A stretch of DNA of 64,000 nucleotides from Axinella damicornis (taxonomy: Eukaryota; Porifera; Demospongiae; Axinellida; Axinellidae). The notes under the pieces were generated by a model that was not told where the DNA came from, did no database searches, and worked only from the letters and a program-made list of their open reading frames with translations. The translations under genes were made by a program, and so were the position numbers. Position 1 is the first letter of the stretch. Every line of letters begins with the position of its first letter. Of this stretch, positions 36,601 through 50,496 are shown piece by piece. The DNA is taken from positions 10,441,467 to 10,505,466 of the forward strand of contig OZ007513.1 in NCBI GenBank assembly GCA_963931865.1, read 5' to 3'.

Positions 36601-39600
36601 GAAATGACACGGCCTGGAATACACAAGAGTCTGGAAGCCATGCAGGCACTTCGCGTGAGTGTAATATTTGCAGAACACAGTTTCCGTGATAATCCACGCA
36701 ATCCGCAGTGCTCAAATGCAACTGTAATCGACTGTAGGCTTCAGACCAGACCCTCGCGCTATCGCGCTTAGTTTGGCTTCGCCAGACTAAGTGTGTACCT
36801 TGCGAATGGAGAGGTGGTAGTAGGCTGCGTCCCTCAATCGAGAGTTGTCATGTACGTAAGTGTTCCCTATCCAGTGTAACTTTGAGGGTGCCAGGTGCTT
36901 CTGCACGTGATACGTAAGGACAGGAAGGAAGTATGCGCTTATTTAAAATTAAGCGCTTAGTAGCTGTATGCATCAAGGGCGCATTGAAGGGCATAGACGG
37001 CAAAATGCTGAGTGTTACTAAATATAGATATCAAACTTTGACTGTATAAGCACGTGAACTGTAGACGCGCGCCCCTTTCGTGGTCACTTTTGTACTTACG
37101 ATCGAGATGGCTGGCATTCCGTCTTTAGCGTTTGTCTTTGATGAGGACCTAGCTACCTAGCGTGAGCTCCTTTCGATGCTATCATTCCCTCCCTCCAACT
37201 TACGCAACAGCATATGTCGAGCTGTTGTGCTGTTGTCGAGAAGCGGCGAATGTTGGCTTGCATCCGGCGATACTTTCTCCGAATCTTGGCCTGCTCCACT
37301 GGTAGGAGAGCTACCCGGACTAGAAAAAGTACTTGGGCTAGAGATCGCTTGGATGGCGTTTCTGTACCGACATCGGTAGCACTCATCTTCCTTGCCCAGG
37401 AATAAGTTCCGTCGAACGGGGTTGGTGCAAAACCTGGACTCTGGACTCTGGACTGGACTGTGGACTGGACTCTGGACTGCATTTTGGACTGGATTTTGGA
37501 CTGGATATTGGACTTGACTTCGTACGCATGGCCCAGAAGGCATGTCAGAGGTCGCAATATCTCTCTCAGTGGATGCCTATAGGAACGACGACGTGGAGTA
37601 GCTACCCTGAGATCTGCTGGTGGAGGCTGGGGCTCTATCCTACAGGATTATTTCTGCTGGGGCAAATACAGGGAATCTGGTCGTTCCTGGCAGAACAGAG
37701 CGTGTGCCGTCAATTGTTATGCAGTTTGCTGTTTGGGTGAGCTACAAGACTGATTTCGTATCTGTGATGACAATGTTGTGTGTCAAGTTCTCTGCTGACG
37801 ATGGGCGCTATCCTACGGGATTATTTCTACAGATATCAGACAATACCAGAACCCTGGTCACTTGATGGAAGTGGAACAGAGCGTGCTAGCTGTTGAGCTT
37901 GAACCAACTGATCATGTGTGTGTGTTGTATTTGTTGTGGACCAGCTTGGTCTTCTGTATGCCTTCTGGGCCATGAATGATTGAGTCCAATATCCAGTCAG
38001 TCCAAAATGCAATCCAGAGTCCAGTCCATGGTTCAGTCCAGAGTCCCGTCGAATGTCCGTAACCGTACCGTGCACACAATTCACGTGCTTAACTGGAAAC
38101 GTTATTTTTAGTAACACTCAGCACTATGCCATCTATACGTGCGCTATAGGAAGTTGCATGCCCTCTCGCAGCCTTCGGCGGCTCGATGCGCCCTTGATGC
38201 ACCTATTAACTGGTCTCGACGGTATCCTGTCAGATTCAACTTATCAGCATCAATGGCCTGTACTACCTTTCCTGGGACATCTGTAGAAGTGATTAGTGCT
38301 ACCACACGTGCATATTAGATATGTATTGAAGTGATGTGAGTAGTATTAGTCTCATGCCCAGACCCTCAAGAGAGGACAGAGGATCTGGGCAATGGAGCTG
38401 CTGCTATGTGTAGGAGGGACATGCCCAGAACCCGGAACAGCAATGATGTGAAAGCAGCAAGAGTACTACATGATGTTATTAGGATGGATAAGTAAAAGAA
38501 TGTTGATAAACAGCCCATGTAACTTTTTGTTGTTTTCACATTATATTATTGCCTGCATCACTGCTTAATATAGATGTCATACCCAAATGCGGATGATAAA
38601 CCATTGAGGCCAGGGTCCGTCCTTTGTGGTCTACACCACTGTATGATCTTTACCCAGACTTACCCCAAGTACCATAAGAAAACAGCCGATCTGAGATCCC
38701 ATAGTGACTTACAGTAATTATTTAGCACAACACTTGTGAAACTAGTGACTATCTGGTCATCTTTCATGAATAATGACTTCAATGTGTCAGGCAGACTGGT
38801 CAGCTGATCCTAGACAATGGCGCCATAGTTTGGAGTTACTATAGAGCAACAGGAATACAGATCAGGAAGTTGTTGATGTGTTGTGTTGCAGCTTGCAATT
38901 AAGGTCACATTGTCTGGCCAATAATAGCGTGAACATTACTGTGACAATAATCACTACGAGTCTATTATGTTTATTTTACAGCCTTTCTGGGAACGACATT
39001 GGTGATGAGGGGTGTGCTGCTCTTTCAAGAGGCCTGCAGGAGTGCAGAGAGCTTCAAAGCCTTGAGTAAGCATGAAGTGGTCCACTGTTCTGAATCCTTC
39101 CATAAGTGATAATACAACAACCACATGTACGAATGCTGTGGGTGATATCCTAACGTAGATTTGGTGATAACAGCACCTTATATTACTAATTCCCATGCAT
39201 TTAATAGCCTGTGGGGAAACTTTATATTGACGCAAACATGTTACCGAATTGGAAAAAAGACCATACCGTTAGTAGGCACATGCGCTTATCGCATACAGCG
39301 GCAAGAAAGTATGCGTTTATTATGAGTATACGCTTATTAGCGGCAACGGGTCCTGATCACGGCAAGCTAACGAAAATGCTGTGTATCTGCAAGAGCGGTG
39401 TGCAATGTCACCATATCTACAAGGGAGTTACTGCATGTCAGCGGCGAGATTCTTCAACTACACGTAAGGACAGAAACGATGATTTTGCCACAGTGTGTGC
39501 TAGTCTGGCAAATCCAGACCGAGCGCGTAAGAGCGAGCAAGGGTCTGGTCTGAAGCCTATCTCAGGTTTTGTATCTGCTGCAAAATATTGCAGCTCGAAT

Positions 39601-42600
39601 CTGATTGGAGAATAGGCAATCGCTACCCATTACTTCCTGTGGTTTGAACTGAGTGTGCTGCGTGTATTCATTGATGTATTCACAAAATAGCAAAATGTAT
39701 TCACAAAGTAACGTAACCTAAAAAGAGTATAAAACTTGAGATACAGTCGATTTCCATTGCGTTTGAACATTGCATATTGCGTGACCATGTGCGGCAAGAA
39801 CTTTCTGTGGGTGGAGCTTCACGGAAATGACACGGCCTGGAATACACAAGAGTCTGGAAGAGTCTGGAAGCCATGCAGGCACTTCGCGTGAGTGTCATAT
39901 TTGCAGAACACAGTTTCAGTGATAATCCACGCAATACGCAGTGCTTAAACGCAACTGCAATCGACTGTAGGCGTCAGACCAGACCTTCGCGCTATCGCAC
40001 TCGGTTTGGCTTTGCCAGACTAAGTGTGTACCTTGCGAACGGAGAGGTGGTAGTAGGCTATGTCCCTCGATCGAGAGCTGTCATGTAAATGTTCTCTATC
40101 CAGCGTAACTTAGAGGGTGCCAGGTGCTTCTGCACCATCCATCGTAGTGTCTCCCTAACTCGCGAACACAAATCGACACACGTCAGCATTGTTTTAGGGG
40201 TTTGCGCTAATTAATTGATACGTAAGGAGAGGAAGGAAGTATGCGCTTATTTAAAGTTATGCGCTTAGTAGCTGTATGCGCCTATTAACTGGTCTCTGCG
40301 GTATCCTGCAAATTCGTCAGATTCAACTTATCAGCATCAATGGCCTGTACTACCTTTCCTGGGACATCTGTAGAAGTGATTAGTGCTACCACATGCATAT
40401 TAGATATGTATAGAAGTGATGTGGGGAGTATTAGTCTTATCGGACACCATCAAGCAGACAATGCGATATCTCACGGACAAACCAAGTGAACCTGGTCCTT
40501 TTTTTCACAAGGCAGTAAATAAAAAACAAATTGTGTAGCTTACAGCATTGTTTAAGGCATATGATTAATTATGTTAGGACAGGAAGGAAGTATGCGCTTA
40601 TTTAAAGTTATGCGCTTAGTAGCTGTATGCGCCTATTAACTGGTCTCTGCGGTATCCTGCAAATTCGTCAAATTCAACTTATCAGCATCAATGGCCTGTA
40701 CTACCTTTCCTGGGACATCTGTAGAAGTGATTAGTGCTACCACATGCATATTAGCAATGTATTGAAGTGATGTGGGGGGAGTATTAGTCTCATGCCCTGA
40801 CCCTCAAGAGAGGACAGAGGGTCTGGGCAATGGAGCTGCTGCTATGTTTAGGAGGGACATGCCCAGAATCCTGTACAACAAGATGTACAACTATCACTGT
40901 ATGGTCTTCACTCAAGACTTACCCTTCACTGTGTGATCTTCATCCAAACCTACCCCAAGTATACCATATAATTAGCCAACAGTCTGTCAGAGACCCCATA
41001 ATGACTTAAAATTTAGCACAGCAGAGTACCTCATCTATTTTCGGACACCATCACACAGACATTGTGAACCTGGTCCTTTTTTACGAGGCAGTAAATAAGA
41101 AACGAAATGAATTTTGTAGCTTACACTACAAATTGTTATAATAGCCAATGCTACCAGACCATTAACGTTCGAATGGTGACCTCTATCTTCGGACTCCAAT
41201 GACTGTGTACTTAAATCATTGGACACCATTCCAACTAAAACCGAACATTCTACGACCAGGCTTGATAAAATGCTGCTACACGGTCTGCGAGTTGAAATGC
41301 AATCCCCACGTGGATTGAAAGGTGACTAGATACTTAATTTGCTGTGAATAATTCGGCAGTGTCCGACTCCAATATTATTATATGGTGTCCAGTGATTGAT
41401 GACACTCTCTACTGATTTGTAAGATCGTCTGTGAAGCCATATCTATGGTACCATTATACTTTTACCATTGGGATCCAGTATAGTGTAAAGGTACAATGTA
41501 CCGAAAGACATCAAGATTATAGCATGCATGGAGGTATACAATGACACAAGAAGAGCAGCAGCGGGTCATGGTATGAGTTGATGATTATGACCATAACTAT
41601 GGCTGTTGTATAACTGATGGTCCTTATTGGCTTCAAGTTATGTCTATATACGTATTTAGGTGAATCAGAGCAGCAATTATTACACAATCCACACTACGAC
41701 TATATTATGGCAGATCATAATCCAGCCACACAATTCATGCAGTAGTCCCTATTGTACGTAGTACACTGACACACTTCAGCTATTGTTTGGACTTAGAATG
41801 ATGTTCTTTTCCTCTCCCATCCAGCCTCAGTGATAACTCTCTCACTGATGCCAGTGTCAAGAGCATTTCAGAAATAATCACAACAGTGAAGTCTCTCAAG
41901 ACACTAGAGTAAGTCATGTGTTCTGATGAGTCCCAAGTAACTGGATAATCCACTGCATACACCAGTTGAAGGGAGCACACAGCAACAACAGCAAAGTAGT
42001 GTGGTGATGGTTTGCATGAAGTGACTGAGCAATGACAGAAACTGCACATAGCATGGGCCAAATAGCTGCGCCATGGCAACCAAACTATCACCAAACAATT
42101 ATGCCCTGAAGGGACGTGTTAAAATAGCATTACCATTATGGTTACAGGTACATGTTGACCATAGTAAGTCTAATTAGTGAAGCTGCACATAATTTCAGCG
42201 ATTCCTGCATGTGCGAATTTACTTATCCACACATGGGGCATCTTTTGTCTCGAAAAAGGTAATTGAGATGAAAATATGCATTTAGATCACTGCTAATAAC
42301 GTATACATATCTAGTGTGAGAGGTATGGTGGTTTGGGAGACAGTGTAGTCTGTTTCTCACTACTAGAGAAGTGAGCTGTCACCACACCACACCCTACAGT
42401 GTACTTTGGCCTCTAGCCAGAGCTAGATCCGCGACAAATAACTTGTTCATTTATAGCTCTCACACTTGATGTTCATGTCTTCTAGCTGCGTCCTGAAGCT
42501 TAAGATGCAATTGTGCACCTAACGAGAAAGGTTTGTCGCATGCGCTCAGGCTTTACAAATGTGTGGGGGGGAGGGTCAAAGTGTCCAGGTAGCCATACCT

Positions 42601-45600
42601 CAGCAGGAAGTTTGTCTTTCAAGAAGTTGCTCATAGGCGGATATGAATGGGTTCGAATCCAGCACCGACTTTGTACTAGGCGGGGTAAGAATGGCTGCAT
42701 GAAGGTAGTTATTGCTATTGCATGGTATACAAGGCTGCCTGTAACCTTAAGTATGTTGATGGTGTCCTTCCGTATAAATAGGTTAAACGATGAAACCGAG
42801 GGGTCTACGGAATTTAGAGCCCCGCGGAAACTATATAGACACCCACGCGTGAAGCGCAAGGGTGTTTATAGGTGTCCAAGGGGATCTAAATCCCGTATGC
42901 CCCGAGGGTTTCATCGTTTAAGGTATTTATACTATACAGCTGGCAGCCAATCAAATCGCTGTCTGTATTAGCAACCGAAACAGTTAGCAACCGTTCAGTC
43001 AGAAAGACTTCGCACAGAGATGGCGACTTTTATAGCAGCTGCTCTCGCCATCCACTAACCGACAACTCTGCGTACTCGTGCCTTGTGTTTGGGACTGTGA
43101 CTCCGAAGCGGAACCAGATTCTGGGATAGCAGCAAATATGCCCCGCCCCAAATATGCCCCGCCCCATGACACTTATGGAGGCGTTGTTTTTTTGTGACAC
43201 GTGTACGACCAGGTCCGAAGTCCAGCTCCGGCTCCACGCTATCTGTACTCGTCTGGCTAGGCTACAGCGCTCGTGCGCATGACGCTCGCGTGCAAGACCG
43301 AATAGACAACAGAGGTATCTATGATGCTAAATGTAGCTATGACGCTAGGCCTATAACTACATGAAATTTACAGGTGTATACAGTGAAATTTTACAGGTGT
43401 ATAAGTAAAATAAAACCCCTTCAATTGGCCAATCATATCGCAGTATTTCATTGAAGTATAGTATAATCGGTAATAGGTCAGGCTTGGCAAAAGTCCTGAT
43501 GCTGCAAAGTTACCGTTGTGTCTCGCTATTACGCGCCATTCAAGCTGAGCTGATTCGGTCAGCTGATCCTAGACAATGGCGCCATAGTTTGGAGTTACTA
43601 TAGAGCAACAGGAATACAGATCGGAAAGTTGTTGATGTGTTGTAGCTTGCAATTAAGGTCACATTGTCTGGCCAATAATAGCGTGAACATTACTGTGACA
43701 GTAATCACTATGAGTCTATTATGTTTATTTTACAGCCTTTCCTATAACAAGATTGGTGATGAGGGGTGTGCTGCTCTTTCAAGAGGCCTGCAGGAGTGTA
43801 GAGAGCTTCAAACACTTAAGTAAGCTTGAAGTGGTTCACAGTTCTATAAGTGATAAAACAACAACATCATGTACGAATGCTGTGGGTGATATCCTAACTT
43901 AGATTTAGTGATAATAGCACCTTATATTACTAATTCCCATGCATTTAATAGCCTGTGGGGATATGTTTATATTGACGCAAACGTGTTACCGAATTGGACA
44001 AAAAGACCATACCGTAGAGACTGGTTAATAGCATACAGTGGCAAGAAAGTAAGAGCGGTGTGCAATGTCACCATATCTACAAGGGAGTTACTGCATGTCG
44101 GTGGCGAGATTCACGCAAAGACAGAAACGATGGCCGTGTCCATTTTGCCACAGGGTGTGCTAGTCTGGTGAAGCCAGACCGAGCACGTAAGAGCGAGCGA
44201 GGGTCTGGTCTGAAGCTTATCTCAGGTTTTGTACCTGCTGCAAAAATATTGCAGCTCGAATCTGATTGGAGAATAGGCAACCCATTATTTTGTGTGGTTT
44301 GAACTGAGTGTGCTGCGTGTATTCATTGAGTTGTAAATGTATTCACAAAGTAGCAAATGTATTCACGAAGTAAAGTAGCCTAAATGAGCTCGAGTATAAA
44401 ACTTGAGATACAGTTGATTTCCGTTGCGTTTGAACATTGCGTATTGTGTGACCATGTGCGGCAAGAACTTTCTGTTGGTGGAGCTTCACAGAAATGACAC
44501 GGCCTGGAATACACAAGCCATGCAGGCACTTTGCGTGAGTGTCATATTTGCAGAACACAGTTTCCGTGATAATCAACACAATACGCAGTGCTCAAATGCA
44601 ACTGCAATCGACTGTAAGCTTCAGACCAGACCCTCGCACTATCACGCTCGGTTTGGCTTCGCCAGACTAAGTGTGTACCTAGCGAACGGAGAGGTGGTAG
44701 TAGGCTACGTCCCTCGATCGAGAGTTGTCATGTAAGTGTTCACTATCCAGCGTAACTTTGAGGGTGCCAGGTGCTTCTGCACGATCCGTCGTAGCGTCTC
44801 CCTAACTCGCGAACACAAATCGACACATCAGCATTGTTTTAGCCGTATGCGCTAATTAATTGATACGTAAGGACAGGAAGGAAGTATGCGCTTATTTGGG
44901 GCGAGCCTGAGCGAGCCCCACATAGTCGTGCTCTTCAGGATGTCCGTCTGTCCAGTTGGTGTCTGTCCGATTTAGCGTATGACCGTACATTCAAGTGGAA
45001 AATCGTAATGTTGCGCCGCCCACCCGCGTGCTGGATCGGCAACATGCGTACGTACAATAACAAGTCGCCCGCACGACAGTACCGAGTAGAGCCTGCTACG
45101 CTTTACGCCGGTGCTACAAACTACGTAGCTACTACAGACTTGCAGAGGTCAGCTGGAGGGAGAGATTCTCTCGGCAACTTGGGGTACTCCTCTCAGGTAC
45201 AGTGTAGCCTCGTTCCCAGTCCCACGCCCAGCTTTTCGTTGCTTGCCATACGTACGTCGCTTGCAGTAGGGCAAGCAATGAAAAGCTGGGCGTGGGACTG
45301 GGAACGAACTTGAAACTGCAGCTGCAGACCGAACGACAATTGGCTAGTGTATCGCAGGCCCCACCCCCAGCTTCCCTTATAAGCTGCGCCGCGCCGCCCG
45401 GGCTCCCAGCCATGCACGATCACTCGGAGAATGATTATTGGCATGCAGTACGTCAGTTTGTCAGGCGAGCCCCACAATGCCCTGCATTCTCCTAGTTAAA
45501 ATTATGCGCTTAGTAGCTGTATGCGCCTATTAACTGGTCTCTACGGTATCCTGCAAATTCGTCAGATTCAACTTATCAGCATCAATGGCCTGTACTACCT

Positions 45601-48600
45601 TTCCTGGGACATCTGTAGAAGTGATTGGTGCTATGTACCACATGCATATTAGATATCACAGAGTCGGTAGACTCTGTATGTAGGGATACGACGTACACGC
45701 AATATATGCTAATACAAAAGAATCTCTCCAAATCTCAGAAACGGTACACTTATAAGCCTTTATAACCACATACCGTTCATCTTCGAGTGTTTTCATGACC
45801 AACAAGACTCCTCGCGTCGCGAAAAACCGTCGCGAAAGTACCCCACCAGGTACTCGCAAAACGGGCAAATTGTTTTTCTTTCTTCTTCTTTCTTCTTTCT
45901 TCTTTCTTTCAGACGGGCTAGCTCAACGTCGCCTCAATCCCTCATGATGGTTTTCGCACGAAACAGCAGCATTTCACACCGAGCAGTGCACCAGCCCATC
46001 GCTTTTTGGCAACCTCCAGGTCTTCACCAGGCGGCTACAGCTGCCCACTCAACAACTATGGCTTCATTTGTCACGCCATTTTCATGTTTGTACGCATGCG
46101 CACTTAAACGATCACTTAGCAACGATACGTAATTATTATTCAAGATCGCTGAATTAGAAGTGCCTTGCGCTGTTGTGTTACCGTAACTAGACTGAGGTAA
46201 ATTCTCTGTGCTATATATGTTACTAGACTGTGTTCTGTGAGAGGGGTGAATGCCTATCTAAAGACTCAACAATGTGTCACTACTACTATCTGGTATAGCT
46301 ATTTTACCTACATGTATACTACTTCAGCTCAGGGAGCACTGGCTTAGTATCCATCCAGAAAAGGGTTGGCTTTTGAGATGCTTGGGTCTGATTCTTCAGC
46401 CATTGCTGGCAGTGTAAATGCCAGAGTCCAGTATGCATGCGCCTGCTGCTAAAAAAAATGACATAAACAAGTAATAAAAAACATTTAAAATGTAACAGGA
46501 TGTAGGGATACCAGAACCGCAAAAAGTAAGGAAACAAGGTAGGGATGATCACACAAAACAGTGAAGTATACAATCCCCCTACATATATTTTTTCATTATA
46601 CACATATTATGGAAAAAGATCTCTGTAGGGGGTTGTATACTTCACTGTTTTGTGTGATCATCCCTACCTTGTTTCCTTACTTTTTGCGGTTCTGGTATCC
46701 CTACATCCTGTTACATTTTAAATGTTTTTTATTACTTGTGTATTGAAGTGATGTGGGGAGTATTAGTCTCATGCCCAGACCCCCAAGAGAGGACAGAAGG
46801 TCTGGGCAATGGAGCTGCTGCTATGTTTAGCAGGGGCATGCCCAGAATATGTACAACAATATTAGTGCATATACATAAGTAGATGAAGTTTTTTATTTTT
46901 CTGATGAATAGCCCATGTAATTTTCATATTATAGACACTGCCTGCAACACCAACTGATTTAAGATTGAGGTTCATGCATCACTGTATGGTCTCCACTCAA
47001 GACTTACCCTTCACTGTGTGATCTTCATCCAGACCTACCCCAAGTGTACCATGAAATTAGCCACAGATAAACAGTCTGTCAGAGACCCCATAATGACTTA
47101 AAATTTAGCACAGCAGAGTAGCTAATCTATTTTCAGACACCATCACGCAGACAATGCGATATCTCACGGGCAAAGCAAGATAACTCAAGCGAACCTGGTC
47201 CTTTTTTCACAAGGCAGTAAATAAGAAACGAAATGAATTTTGTAGCTTACACCACAAATCGTTATAATAGCCAATGCTACCCGACCATTAACATTCGAAC
47301 GGCGACCTCTATCTTCGGACTCCAATGGCTGTGTACTTAAATCGTTGGCCAACTAAACCCGATCATTCTACGACCAGGCTTGATAAAATGCTGCTACACG
47401 GTCTGCGAGTCGAAATGCAAGTGTTCACACAACAACAGAAGTAAATTAGATGTTGAGGTTGTGTGTATCCACGGTGTGATTGAGCTATGTTCTTTTCGCA
47501 CAATGACCAAATAACTACAGAGTGTACAGGATTAACCCCCCACGTGGAATGAAAGGTGACTATAGATCCTTTGCTGTGAATAATTCGGCAGTGTCCGACT
47601 CCGATATTATAATATTATGGTGTCCAGTGATTGATGACATTCTCTACTGATTTGTATGACTAGATCGTCTGTGAAGCCATATCTATGGTACCATTATACT
47701 TTTACCATTGGGATCGAGTATGATGTAGAGGTACAATGTACCGAAAGACATCAAGATTATAGCATGCATGGAGGTATACAATGACACAAGAAGAGCAGCA
47801 GCGAGTCATGGTATGAGTTGATGATTATGACCATAACTCTTTGCTCTATGGCTGTTGTATAACTGATGGTCCTTCAGAGCAGCAATTATTACACAATCCA
47901 TGCTACGACTATATTATGGCAGATCATAATCCAGCCACACAATTCATGCAGTAGTCCCTATTGTACGTAGTAAACTGACACACTTCAGCTATTGTTTAGA
48001 CTTAGAATGATGTTCTTTTCCTCTCCCATCCAGCCTCCAGCGAAACTCTCTCACTGATGCCAGTGTCAAGAGCATTTCAGAAATAATCACAACAGTGAAG
48101 TCTCTCAAGACACTATAGTAAGTCATGTGTTCTGATGAGTCCCATGTAACTGGCCAATGCACTGCCTACGCCAGTTGAAGGAAGCACACAGCGACAACAG
48201 CAAAGTAGTGTGGTGATGGTTTGCATGAAGTGACTGAGCACTGACAGAAACTGCACATAGCAGGAGCCAAACTGCTGCTACCATGGCAACCAAACTATCA
48301 CCAAACAATTATGCCCTGAAGGGACCTGTTAAAATAACCTTACCATTATGGTTACAGGTACCCATTGACCATAGTAAAGTCTAATTAGTGAAGCTGCGCA
48401 TCATTTCAGTGATTCCTACATGTATGAATTTGAGGGATATAGTTGCAGACCAGGCCCATTTCCTGTCTGGGAAGTTTAGTATCGGTGCTTCCCCCAAACC
48501 CCTACTCAATCCCCTACGTTCATTCACTTCCCACTCATTTTGCAGTCACTTCCCTTACTCATTGTCCATTTTCATTCCATGTTTACTTCCTGTTTATGCC

Positions 48601-50452
48601 CCTCCCACTTCCTGTGTCTATCACCTACGTTCACCTCCGATTTCGTCCATCTATGGCTTCCCTATTTCCAGTTTCGTCCCTTTCTTTCCACTCCATTCAT
48701 TTTCAATGCATTTCTACTGTATGTTCCTTATCCACACATGGGGCATCTTTTGTCTCAAAAAGGTACATGCAATTGAGATGCATTTATATCACTGCTAATA
48801 ACATATACATATCTAGTGCGAGAGCTGGATTTGGGAGACAGTGTAGTCTGTTTCTCACAGCTAGTGAAGTGAGTCGTCACCACACCCTTTGTTGAACACA
48901 GTGTACTTTGACCTCTAGCCAGAGATGTGCGGCGAATAAATTGTTCGTTCATTTATAGCTCTCGCACTTGACATTCACGTCTTCTGGCTGCATCCTGAAG
49001 CTTATGGTGTAATTGCGCACCCAACGAGAAAGGTTGGTCACATGCACTCAGACTTTATAAATGTATACGTGGGGGAGGGTCAAAGTGTCCAGGTAGCCAT
49101 ACCTCAGCAGGAAGTTTGTCTTTCAAGAAGTTGGTCATTGGCAGATCTGAATGGGTTCGAATCCAGCACCGACTTTGTACTAGGCGGAGTAAGAATTGGC
49201 ATGGGCTGCATGAAGGTAGTTATTGTAATTGCATGGTATACATGGGTGCCTGTAACCTTAAGTATGCTGTTGGTGTCCTTCCGTATAATTGGTAGTAGGT
49301 CAGGCTTGGCAAAAGTCCTGATGCTGCAAAAGTTACCATAGTGTCTCGTTATTACACGCCATTCGAGTAAACACCCCCCCCCCCCCAAGTTCCTACATAG
49401 GTAAGTTCTACGTACTCGTTTAAGCACCTTATGGTGAGCATCTTGTAGAATAACTCAACTACACATGTTGTCCGTGAACGTTTTACTAGTTTTGTGAATG
49501 AAGTTATCAGCCTGTCAAGATGTTTTCCTTCCCTCTGAAGACGTAGTCACATGTCAGAACTTCCCAGTCCTTCCAGTTGTGCATCTCCCCCCTCTCTGTG
49601 CCCATCCGGTTGTGTGTCTCCCCCCTCTCTGTGCCCATCTGGTTGTGCATCTCCCCCCTCTCTGTGCCCATCTGGTTGTGCATCTCCTCCCTCTCTGTGC
49701 CCATCCAGTTGTGCATCTCCCCATTCTCTGTGCCCATCCAGTTGTGCATCTCCCCTCTCTCTGTGCCCATCCAGTAGTGCATCTCCTCCCTCTCTGTGCC
49801 CATCCAGTTGCCCTCTCTGTGCCCATCCAGTTGTGCATCTCCCCCCTCTCCGTGCCCATCCAATTCTGCATCTCCCCCCTCTCTGTGCCCATCCAGTTGT
49901 GCATCTCCCCCCTCTCTGTGCCCATCCATTTGTGCATCTCCCCCTCTCTGTGCCCATCCAGTTGTGCATCTCCCTCCTCTCTGTGCCCATCCAGTTGTGC
50001 ATCTCCTCCCTCTCTGTGCCCATCGGTTGTGCATCCCCCCCCTCTCTGTGCCCATCCAGTTGTGCATCTCCCCCCTCTCTGTGCCCATCCAGTTGTGTGT
50101 GTCCCCCCTCTCTGTGCCCATCCAGTTGTGCATCTCCCCATTCTCTGTGCCCATCCAGTTGTGCATCTCCCCTCTCTCTGTGCCCATCCAGTAGTGCATC
50201 TCCCCCCTCTCTGTGCCCATCCAGTTGCCCTCTCTGTGCCCATCCAGTTGTGCATCTCCCCCCTCTCTGTGCCCATCCAGTTGTGTGTGTCCCCCCTCTC
50301 TGTGCCCATCCAGTTGTGTGTGTCCCCCCTCTCTGTGCCCATCCAGTTGTGCATCTCCCCATTCTCTGTGCCCATCCAGTTGTGCATCTCCCCCCTTTCC
50401 GTGCCCATCCAATTCTGCATCTCCCCCCTCTCTGTGCCCGTGCAGTTGTGCA

Positions 50453-50496
<44 letters not shown>

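Larger units (their letters stand above)
34950..36970. repeat. Duplicated block U1 carrying an LRR exon
   Basis: Its intron sequence, MITEs and exon (35744-35827) are closely repeated at about 38230-40270 (U2) and, for the part from the exon onward, at about 43550-45660 (U3). Shared landmarks include GACAATGGCGCCATAGTTTG, the LRR exon, ATATCTACAAGGGAGTTACT and ACGTCCCTCRATCGAGAG. Confidence 0.85.
40740..43520. repeat. Duplicated block D1 carrying LRR unit beta-1
   Basis: Closely repeated at about 46738-49365 (D2). Shared landmarks: GATGTGGGGAGTATTAGTCT, GCCTGATAAAATGCTGCTAC-like sequence, the beta LRR exon, ATGGCAACCAAACTATCACC and the SINE. D1 carries an extra 680 bp (about 42782-43465) including a foldback that D2 lacks. 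Confidence 0.85.
43550..45660. repeat. Duplicated block U3 carrying an LRR exon
   Basis: Third copy of the U block, with exon 43736-43819, interrupted by the element at 44898-45495. It lacks some bases present in U1/U2 around 44030. Confidence 0.85.
46738..49365. repeat. Duplicated block D2 carrying LRR unit beta-2
   Basis: Copy of D1. It contains an extra stretch at about 47420-47540 absent from D1, and a ACTTCC/TTCATTC-rich stretch at 48480-48720. Confidence 0.85.

Noticed and set aside
42652..42662. GGTTCGAATCC as part of a functional tRNA gene
   Set aside because: No complete cloverleaf or acceptor stem can be drawn, and the same sequence recurs as a dispersed SINE-like repeat.
46319..46746. 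Two matching peptides on opposite strands as a duplicated gene pair
   Set aside because: Both come from the arms of one palindromic foldback element.
48034..48120. Premature stop (TAG) in LRR unit beta-2
   Set aside because: The TAG spans the exon/intron border. After splicing the codon becomes TAC.
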